The notes beneath the pieces were generated by a model. The model did no database searches, was not told the origin of the DNA, and was given only the letters and a program-made list of their open reading frames with translations. Of a stretch of DNA of 14,819 nt, positions 9,102 to 14,819 are shown in pieces; the stretch's first letter is position 1; every line of letters begins with the position of its first letter. The stretch is from contig WELB01000313.1 in assembly GCA_009602725.1 (NCBI GenBank), positions 78,204 to 93,022 of the forward strand. Reading direction: 5' to 3'. Made by a program: the position numbers and the translations under genes. The DNA is from Spirogloea muscicola. Taxonomy: Eukaryota > Streptophyta > Zygnematophyceae > Spirogloeales > Spirogloeaceae.

Positions 9102-9174
9102 TCCGTTGTAGTCTAGTCGGTTAGGATACCCGGCTCTCACCCGGGCGACCCGGGTTCAAATCCCGGCAACGGAG
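9102..9174 (+). tRNA. tRNA-Glu (anticodon CTC)
   Basis: A full cloverleaf reads: acceptor tccgttg (9102-9108) pairs with caacgga (9167-9173), discriminator G at 9174. The anticodon stem cccgg (9129-9133) pairs with ccggg (9141-9145) around loop ctctcac, anticodon CTC at 9136-9138. The T stem ccggg (9150-9154) pairs with cccgg (9162-9166) around ttcaaat. The A box (TAGTCTAGTCGG) and B box (GGTTCAAATCC) are canonical for pol III. There is no intron, CCA is not encoded, and the sequence is very close to plant nuclear tRNA-Glu. It decodes GAG, a common codon in GC-rich algal genes. Confidence 0.97.
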
Positions 9175-9184
9175 ACCGGTCTCG

Positions 9185-9189
9185 TTTTT
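9185..9189 (+). terminator. RNA polymerase III terminator of tRNA-Glu
   Basis: A run of five T residues begins 11 bases after the mature 3' end, the standard pol III stop. Between tRNA and T-run lies a 12-base perfect palindrome (gagaccggtctc, 9172-9183) that overlaps the last three tRNA bases. Confidence 0.8.
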
Positions 9190-9344
9190 GTTCGTCACTC
9201 CCTGGCTACCCATCTCGCCTCCGGCAAAAACCAAAATCACTTGAATGGATCTGGCGTCCGCTTGGCGGCCCTCGCGCCAGATTTTTCCGTAGTAGCATCT
9301 TTTTGTTCTTGCACTGGCTTTTGCCTGAACTCTGGCCACTCTGT

Positions 9345-9372
9345 CATTTTATGCGCACCACGCGCCTTCTCT
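9345..9372 (+). repeat. Diverged short repeat, copy 2
   Basis: This is the partner of 8506-8533, in the same orientation, about 840 bases away and downstream of the tRNA. Conserved bases are atgcgc and the block cgcgccttctct. No terminal repeats or target-site duplication could be defined around it. Confidence 0.55.
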
Positions 9373-9571
9373 CTTTTGCACCACGACTTTCTATGAAGAA
9401 GAAAGTGCTCGCCCATTGAGAATAGGGGCTGGAACAACCAGCCCGAAAAAGAATGAACAGAGTACGAGAAGGGGGCCAGGGGAAGCGCTAATGTGCAGGG
9501 TCCTGCCCCTCCAATGCCCTCCGCCCATCTCGCCTTCGGCAAACGATGAGGTCACTTGGACGATATTTCGT

Positions 9572-9637
9572 GGCCCGTCGGCGGCCCGTCGGCGGCCCGT
9601 CGGCGGCCCGTCGGCGGCCCGTCGGCGGCCCGTCGGC
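9572..9637 (+). repeat. Tandem repeat, 6 exact copies of 11 bp
   Basis: Unit ggcccgtcggc is repeated six times without a mismatch. The unit length is not a multiple of three, so a translation cycles through all frames; apparent open frames crossing it (9416-9790 and 9556-9903, plus) are by-products. Exact copies suggest recent replication-slippage expansion, so this should be length-variable between strains. Confidence 0.97.
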
Positions 9638-9663
9638 CTCGAGCCAGGCTCTTCAGTAGTACG

Positions 9664-9789
9664 AGCTCTATGCTTCTACACCACGGCTTACACGTGCAGG
9701 TGCTGCCGCGGACTTGTCCAGCAACTCAACCTGACCGCAGTCACTATCGTTTTGCACGTATACGCCGTGGTGTACCTTGCAGCTCTATG
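9664..9789. mobile_element. Candidate MITE-like insertion (inverted repeats plus 9-bp direct repeats)
   Basis: Bases 9678-9698 and 9753-9773 are inverted repeats with 19 of 21 positions matching (core caccacggc / gccgtggtg), separated by 54 bases. The sequence agctctatg occurs just outside on both sides (9664-9672 and 9781-9789), as a target-site duplication would. A 9-bp duplication is typical of Mutator-like elements. Against this, 5-7 unmatched bases sit between the duplication and the inverted repeats. There is no coding capacity in 108 bases. Confidence 0.4.
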
Positions 9790-10046
9790 ATGGATGCTCC
9801 CCTCGCCCGTGACTTCGTGCGTCACAGTGACAGCAATGCCCATAGTCTCCTCCTTCCAGCCATGGTTGGAGGGGCCGTTTGGAGCATGCCACCACACCTG
9901 TAGCATGGAAATGCGGGATGCATGCCACAGCATGCAGCTTACGCTCCTGCTGCAGCGCTTGCAGTACTGTATTTGCCAGCTTGTGTGGTCTGTAGGTCTA
10001 ATTGATGTGTGCAGAGCTGCATAATCTTCTCGCCCGCCTCTTGCAG

Positions 10047-10504
10047 GGAATGACCCTCATCAAATGGAAGGGGGCAATGGCTGTGAAAGGCCACTTAAAA
10101 GAAAGGAGTGGACACATTGGACTCCAGAGTGTGAGGCTCAGTCCATTCCCTCAGCTCATCTGACTTCTCACTGCTGACACGGGGCTATCAAGAGGAGGAG
10201 GCAGAAGCTCTTCAGGGAGGGGCGAAGGGCGATGAAAGAGAAGATTCTGTGAAAGGCCAGCCAGAGAGGTATGAAATGCTCCAAATCGGAAGACTTTGAG
10301 CTGCCCAGCCACGGAGAGGGAACAAAGGCTGCTTCTGATGCTCAGGGGCTGCTGTCGATGCCGGCCATGTGCACATCGCAGGAGCTGCGCCTTCATATCC
10401 AAGCCACGCAGTGGGAAGTGCAGAATGAAGAAAGCTGCAGCACCACATCGACTATCCACACTGCGATCAGCTCTTGCCAGCTGCAGGCGATATCTTTGGC
10501 TGTA
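10047..10504 (+). other. Purine-rich open stretches, possible exons of an unknown gene
   Basis: A good acceptor (cctcttgcag, ending 10046) opens a frame with KRKEWTHWTPECEAQSIPSA up to a stop near 10173. A second frame from 10183 gives YQEEEAEALQGGAKGDERED and meets a donor-like GTATGA after the codons for QPER. A third from ATG 10271 gives MKCSKSEDFELPSHGEG and is open to 10504. All are hydrophilic and the plus strand is purine rich, as coding strands often are. They could belong to the gene ending at 11189. No family was recognised, and the exon order cannot be proven. Confidence 0.2.
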
Positions 10505-10853
10505 TAGGTCCTCGATCCTACACTCTCCATGACGATCTGTAGATCTAGGCTATGCGCGCCGCGCAGATAAGCTTCCGGCCGAGATGGGCTTGCCAGCTGC
10601 ATATCTGTCGTCCTTGCGTTGTCGACTGTCGGCCTGTTTGCAGCGTGCTCAGGCTCATGCATTGCACCAGAAAGCCGGGCGAGCTATAGTGGTATCACAA
10701 GGGCTTGGATTTGCCATCTGGTATTCGGGCGACCTTCATGTGTTGATCCGTGGCTACTGAGCGGGTCGGTTTGCAGTGGGTAGTGTACGTCAACAGATGT
10801 GGCTGTGCTTGCCGTTGTACTCGGCACTTTGGCCGTCTATTATTCCAATACAG

Positions 10854-11189
10854 TACACGCAAGTTCTTCCCCTCGCTCTGNGGCAAGCTGCGCGAGCACC
10901 TGGGCGACTTCCTGCACGCCTCGCCCGACGAGCACGCCGCCTGACTGAAGCGCACGCTGGGCAAGGTGCCCCTCCCCCGCTCTCCCGCTCCCGCTCCTCC
11001 CAGCCGCCGCCGCCATGGCCGTCTCCGCCGTCTCGCCTCGCGCAGGCAGCTCACCCCTCCCCTCTCTGGGCTCAGATGTTTGGGCTCAGCAAGAAGGATG
11101 CATCCAAGGCGGCGGTCCCTGCGCCGCCGCTCCTGCCGGTGCACTGTGTGCTGCACCTGCGAGCCAATCTGGAGGACTCCGCCTCCTAA
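10854..11189 (+). CDS. 3' end of an unidentified gene (two exons, frame broken by TGA)
   Basis: After acceptor aatacag (ending 10853) the frame gives TRKFFPSL, an unreadable codon containing the N at 10881, then GKLREHLGDFLHASPDEHAA. It meets TGA at 10942-10944, continues in the same frame as LKRTLGK, and reaches donor GT at 10966. The next exon (acceptor AG 11074-11075, phase 0) encodes MFGLSKKDASKAAV, a Pro-rich bit, and VLHLRANLEDSAS, ending at TAA 11187-11189. TGTAA at 11504-11508 is a fitting poly(A) signal. The first exon is GC rich and codon-biased as real coding sequence would be. I do not recognise the protein. Either the gene ends at the TGA, or the TGA is an error or disabling mutation. 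Upstream exons are not resolved. Confidence 0.4.
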   Translation, partial: YTQVLPLALXQAARAPGRLPARLARRARRLTEAHAGQGAPPPLSRSRSSQPPPPWPSPPSRLAQAAHPSPLWAQMFGLSKKDASKAAVPAPPLLPVHCVLHLRANLEDSAS

Positions 11190-11503
11190 TCGCCGGCAGG
11201 TGACACCGACCTTCCTCCTCTCTTCGAGCGAGCAGCATGCTCCGAGCACCCTCTGTACCGTCAGCTGCCCAGCGAGCCTCTGCACTATCACCTGCCCATC
11301 TCCTGATGTGGGGCTCGCCACGGGCTGAGTTTCCAAGCCTGCCCAGCGGTGTACAGTTGACCAAGAGCTTTTGCACTTGGGACGCTCATGACGGCTGTGG
11401 CCACAAGCGGCGACGCGGCAACAGCCTGAACAGTCCCTTGTACCTGGATAGAATTCTCCAAGTCTGACCAACCTGCCCATGGTTCATCCAGCTGAGCATG
11501 CTT

Positions 11504-11508
11504 TGTAA
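11504..11508 (+). promoter_or_regulatory. Candidate TGTAA polyadenylation signal
   Basis: TGTAA lies about 315 bases past the TAA at 11189. The distance and strand suit the unidentified gene ending there. It is only a pentamer, so the call rests on position. Confidence 0.35.
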
Positions 11509-11569
11509 AGACTGTCACCTTGTGCTACTCAGCTGCTTTTTGAGAGGGCCAATGATTTTTCTCTGGCAT

Positions 11570-11590
11570 GCTCACGCAGTCTGCGTGAGC
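11570..11590. repeat. Short perfect inverted repeat
   Basis: gctcacgcag (11570-11579) and ctgcgtgagc (11581-11590) are exact reverse complements with one base between them. In RNA the innermost pairs would open to form the loop. It lies about 60 bases past the TGTAA at 11504. Confidence 0.9.
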
Positions 11591-11629
11591 AGTAACCTAC
11601 CTCCCCTCCGGTTAGTTGAAGGCTGACAC

Positions 11630-11654
11630 CTAAAATTGCTTCCTGCAATTTTAG
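11630..11654. repeat. Short perfect hairpin
   Basis: ctaaaattgc (11630-11639) and gcaattttag (11645-11654) form a 10-bp perfect stem with a 5-base loop (ttcct). It lies only 39 bases after the previous inverted repeat, with unrelated sequence. Confidence 0.9.
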
Positions 11655-12617
11655 CTGGACGTGCTTTAAGTGCAGGCAACAATCAAGATTAAGTCAATCA
11701 GTTGGCCTAGCGTGTCCTATAAGACTCATTGCGCATTTGGTGTTCGGATACTTGTGTAACGTCATAGGCTCTCATCAGCAGCCTAATTTGAGGCACTGCT
11801 AAGGTAGCTGCACCAGTGGCCGCCTGTCTTCGTGCTGTTGACCTCAAGGCAAAAGCTTCCATCGGCTGAAACCTTGTCATTGCCGCCACCAGATCTGTGC
11901 CTCTGTGGCTGATCTGTGACTGCAAGGCAGGATCTTTTATCGTGCTTAAGGCTTGTGAGGAGCTGGTTCGTGTTGAGTAGAGTGGTATGTGCAGCTTTAC
12001 CCGAAACATCGCGAGTATTGTACTCCACATGAGCAGGCTGGCTATACAGCTTCAGACGTACATGGCCTCCACCTCCTATTGCTGGCACTTTGTTCATCAC
12101 AGCAATGATGCTAACTTGTGACCACCTTTGCTCCTTGAGGCTGGCATTGAAAGCCCTGTAGATTAAGCATTCACACCCTTTTTCCAGCGGGCTGTAAGCT
12201 GATGCATCCGGCATACTCCTAAAATTCGCTGATTCTCACGGCTTTGAATGTCCCACTTTCCTGTTCAGGGTAGGGTTGGCACTGGATGGTCATCTTTAAT
12301 TTCAGGTCTCAGTGACATGTATTGGGCATTAGCATGTACTGGGCATTAGCAGGATACAGTATGAATCATAAGCACACCGCAAAGAGCTGAATATATGGAT
12401 GCGTTTAGCCTACACAAGAGATCTGCAATAACGCTGTGTCTTGCAGGACAAATATCTCCACCTGCGATAGTGCTTTGAGTAACATGCCTTGAGTGGTCAG
12501 GGCTGAGAGACTGATGAGCCTGCCTTGTATCACTCATATTCTCAATCAGCGCAGCATGCAACAGCTGACTTCTTTGCACAATGGGAAGTGCAGTGCCTTT
12601 TGCTTGACTTAAAGTAA
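11655..12617. other. No convincing gene
   Basis: Mixed-composition sequence. A minus-strand frame with an ATG (12214 down to 11783, 143 codons) is the longest candidate, but it shows no recognisable motif, domain or splice context. A 17-base tandem duplication lies at 12317-12350. Confidence 0.45.
12317..12350 (+). repeat. 17-bp tandem duplication
   Basis: atgtattgggcattagc (12317-12333) is followed directly by atgtactgggcattagc (12334-12350), with one mismatch. It is probably a slippage duplication in noncoding DNA. Confidence 0.95.
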
Positions 12618-12646
12618 TGGCTGCCACCCTTGATGGGTGGCAGCCA
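12618..12646. repeat. 12-bp perfect hairpin
   Basis: tggctgccaccc (12618-12629) pairs exactly with gggtggcagcca (12635-12646) around the 5-base loop ttgat. This GC-rich stem would be very stable in RNA. No run of T or A follows, and no gene end is known nearby. Confidence 0.93.
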
Positions 12647-14003
12647 GAGCTATGGCAACAGAGCAGCACGATCGCCCCAGGAACAAGTCTGATGTGCTGG
12701 GGCCTCCAACATACACAGAATCCCACGGCCCAATGGACAAAGTTCGATGGTCACCAACCCGACCCACGGATCCACCATACCACCACATTCTATATATATT
12801 ACCTATTGAATGCGGCAACGCAATTACCGACTTCGTGATAGCAAATCCCGACATGAAACGGACTAGTCATGTGAGGTTGAGGGGTTAGCACACAAACAAT
12901 CATCTGATGTGACCAGCATCTTGATGCCCAGCACATCTATGAGGGGGCTTGTGCTCAGCCTGCACCTTGCTATAAGGCCTGATATGTGCAGAGGGCTTCA
13001 AGATGTAGGCTTCACAATAGCCAGGTAAGGGCATGTTTGATTATTAAAAGAGAAGGTGTCTGCTATGGCCAACGCAGTGAGCTTTGTGGAACGTAGCATA
13101 ATGACCACTTTTTCATGAAAGGCATTACTGAGCAGCAACGAGATTAGTGAGAATTGGCTGGTAGGTGGTACGTCAAATCAGAGGTGCAGCCGCAGCCGGC
13201 TGGCCCTCTTCTCAAGTGAGAGCAGCTAACTCGAGGTACACAGAGTATGTCTGTTAAGACCTGCACATCTTCCTACCCATGCCCAAGCAATCCCAACATG
13301 GCGTTCCAAAGTGATAGTCTCAATTGAGCTTAGTCCAGCTATACAGTCAAAAAGATGTGTCATCCTCCGTAGGCCTCACAGCTTCGGTGGCCGTTCCAGC
13401 AATGTGAACCAAGAACAACAGTAGCAGGTGTCCACCTGATGATACTACTGGACTCCTGCCATGAGGCAAATGGGTCCAAGTGCCTAAAAGTCCACAACCT
13501 TATTCTGCAGCCACAGCAAGTCTCACCTGCTATATACGAGCAAGCAACAGGCAAGACGACATGTGAGTATTCAACACAGTAATAGAGGAGGACACTTGGC
13601 ACCAAGAACCTCCCTGCATTGCAGTTTTGAGCATATGTGCACTTCGAGTATGCCATGAGAGCGTCTAGTGGAAACTCCAGTGCCGAGCTCATACTACTTC
13701 TGTGCGATGAGGCTGCTGGCCTGTACCTACTCCGACTCAAGCCATTGCATGCCTGGATGCGACTTTCAAGGCCTGCAACGAAAGAGCACAAGAGACCCAC
13801 CTCACCGAAGCTGGCACACAGGCACTTGCTGTGCCAAAGTGGAAGGAGTGGTCGTTGCAAAAGTAGCCGTACTAAAGCAGCTTTGAGACAGCCAAGGCCG
13901 GTCCTCTGACCGCTGGATGATGGCTTGCGCCACATCGAACCTTCTCCCCTATCCAGGCCACCTCCAGGGGGCCGTGGCATGGCATTCCCGGCCAACCCGC
14001 TGG
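12647..14003. other. No convincing gene; includes probable 3' UTR of the THOC7 homologue
   Basis: About 1.36 kb. The part next to 14003 should be the 3' UTR of the minus-strand THOC7 gene. A long minus-strand open frame (13995 down to 13360, 211 codons) lies here, but it starts without ATG and has no recognisable motif. I found no TTACA (the minus-strand form of TGTAA) in 13000-14003, so the poly(A) site is not placed. Confidence 0.45.
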
Positions 14004-14733
14004 TTACCTTTCCAAGACCCTAAGTTCGTTAGCCGTTCGCCCTGCCGCTGCTGTGGCACCTCCTGTGGCACCTCCCAGAACTGTAGGTGGCTGCAGATCG
14101 CTGAGCACCAGGCTGCCTGTGCCAAGGCTAGGCAGGCTTGCATCCAGGCCAAAGCTGCTCCCAGTCTCATCCTCAAGAGCAGCCTGCAAGTCGTCCACCT
14201 GGTGTTGCAACAGAGTCACAAGGAGCAACAGCAGCTCAGCTCAACTCCTCCCTCCTCTTTCCTCCATGCGTCCTTCCTCATGCTTACCTCCAGTTATTGA
14301 GGACACACAGGGATGACACGAAGGGCAAAGCAGTGAAAGCCATGAAGGTGAGCACATCAAGGCAGCAGATCCACCACTGCACCTACCCCTGAGCAGGACG
14401 CCATCACCCACTGCCTGTCCTCTGTGCGAAGCTGGAGCAGGCATGTCATCAGGGCAGAGCAGGATGGCGCGCAGCCGGCTCTCACCACACCAAAGAGCAC
14501 CGCAAAGTGCTTCTTGCGCAGGTCCAGCGTGTGCTGCAGGGCGGTGTTCTCCCTCTCCAGGCCCGCAATCTCGCGCTCCAGCTCCTCGGTGGCCTTCTGC
14601 GTCGCCCTCCGGGACGGCTGCGCCGCGATCAGCTTGCGCACCACCTCGCACTCCTCCTCGTGCTGCCGCTCCACCTTGGCCACCTCCAGGTCCTTCTGCA
14701 GCTGCTCGATGTCCACCTCCGCCTGCGCTCGCG
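14004..14733 (-). CDS. THOC7: THO complex subunit 7 homologue, last two exons (5' end beyond the window)
   Basis: THOC7 is a coiled-coil subunit of the nuclear THO/TREX complex, which couples transcription to mRNP assembly and export. Exon 14733-14486 encodes VDIEQLQKDLEVAKVERQHE, then EECEVVRKLIAAQPSRRATQ, ELEREIAGLERENTA and LDLRKKHFAVLFGV. This closely follows the plant THO7 pattern R-Q-H-x-E-E-C-E, R-K-L-I-x-x-Q-P-x-R, T-Q-K, L-x-x-E-I-A-x-L-E-x-E-N-T-A and L-R-K-K-x-F-A-x-L. Donor GTGAGA follows at 14485 (phase 0). Exon 14198-14004 continues with VDDLQAALEDE, matching plant V-D-E-L-Q-x-x-x-x-E-E, then a low-complexity Gly/Ala/Thr tail and TAA at 14004-14006. The intron is 287 bases. The 5' acceptor at 14734-14735 is a guess; in-frame sequence continues past it. 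The N-terminal half lies off the right edge. Confidence 0.85.
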
Positions 14734-14819
14734 CTCGGTCCGAGCAGCGTGAGTCATGCGGGCAGACCCATCCTGGGACTCGTCTTCCAGAGTGCGTGCC
14801 GGGGGAGGGGGGCGGGGGG

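Noticed and set aside
9416-9903. Open frames with PVGGPSAARRR repeats
   Set aside because: Produced by translating the 11-bp tandem repeat, whose unit is not a multiple of three, and running into the MITE-like region.
10695-11480. Longest open frame of the window, minus strand, 261 codons
   Set aside because: It crosses the N, is extremely arginine-rich in the GC-rich part, and lies antisense to a better spliced plus-strand frame. This is typical of the shadow of a GC-rich coding region.
11783-12214. Minus-strand ATG-initiated frame of 143 codons
   Set aside because: No family resemblance, no supporting splice or poly(A) context; this length can occur by chance in this composition.
13360-13995. 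Minus-strand open frame of 211 codons
   Set aside because: No ATG at its start, no recognisable motif, and it sits where the 3' UTR of the THOC7 homologue should be.
14387-14431. Possible 45-base minus-strand exon (LRTEDRQWVMASCSG) in the THOC7 intron
   Set aside because: Skipping it joins FGV directly to VDDLQ, which matches the plant THOC7 order V-V-D-E-L-Q; including it would break that conserved stretch.
14241-14651. Minus-strand frame of 136 codons overlapping THOC7
   Set aside because: Different frame from the conserved THOC7 exon and extends through its intron.

Overview
This is nuclear DNA from a eukaryote, most likely a green alga (Chlorophyta, perhaps Trebouxiophyceae). The evidence is: many short GT-AG introns of about 100-400 bp; a serine-proline-rich linker typical of algal hydroxyproline-rich glycoproteins; TGTAA motifs, the usual green-algal poly(A) signal, downstream of two reading frames; a plant-type nuclear tRNA-Glu; and a THO-complex subunit that resembles plant THOC7. 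No bacterial operons, CRISPR arrays or insertion sequences were seen. The exact species cannot be named from the sequence.

Region by region. About 115-6776 (+) is one large mosaic gene of about 22 exons. By splicing it by eye I get a single open frame of about 830 codons that ends at TAG 6774-6776. Its modules in order are: a ricin-type (QxW) beta-trefoil lectin-like exon; a serine-proline linker exon; a beta-helix entry exon; 15 consecutive short exons that each encode one GGA...FxxN coil of a chlamydial-PMP-like right-handed beta-helix; a degenerate last coil; an EGF-like exon; and a final Pro-rich plus cysteine-rich exon. The likely 3' UTR carries a long, nearly perfect hairpin (6830-6922) and a TGTAA signal at 7221. 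About 7486-8097 (+) is an open frame of uncertain reality. tRNA-Glu(CTC) lies at 9102-9174 with a pol III T-run. About 9500-9800 holds an 11-bp tandem repeat and a small MITE-like inverted repeat with 9-bp direct repeats. About 10047-10504 has purine-rich open stretches that may be exons. Next, 10854-11189 (+) is the 3' end of an unidentified gene, interrupted by an ambiguous base and an in-frame TGA. From 11509 to about 14003 I see no convincing gene, only hairpins and short repeats. At the right edge, on the minus strand, are the last two exons of a THOC7 homologue (14733 down to 14004). Its upstream exons lie outside the window.

The standout is the mosaic gene. Carbohydrate binding, a rigid solenoid and EGF-like modules on one polypeptide suggest a secreted or cell-surface adhesin or wall protein. 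Its introns fall at the same place (phase 0, just after FxxN and just before GGA) in every coil, so gene structure and protein repeat structure coincide. The small genes nearby (tRNA-Glu, THOC7) are housekeeping and show no functional link to it.
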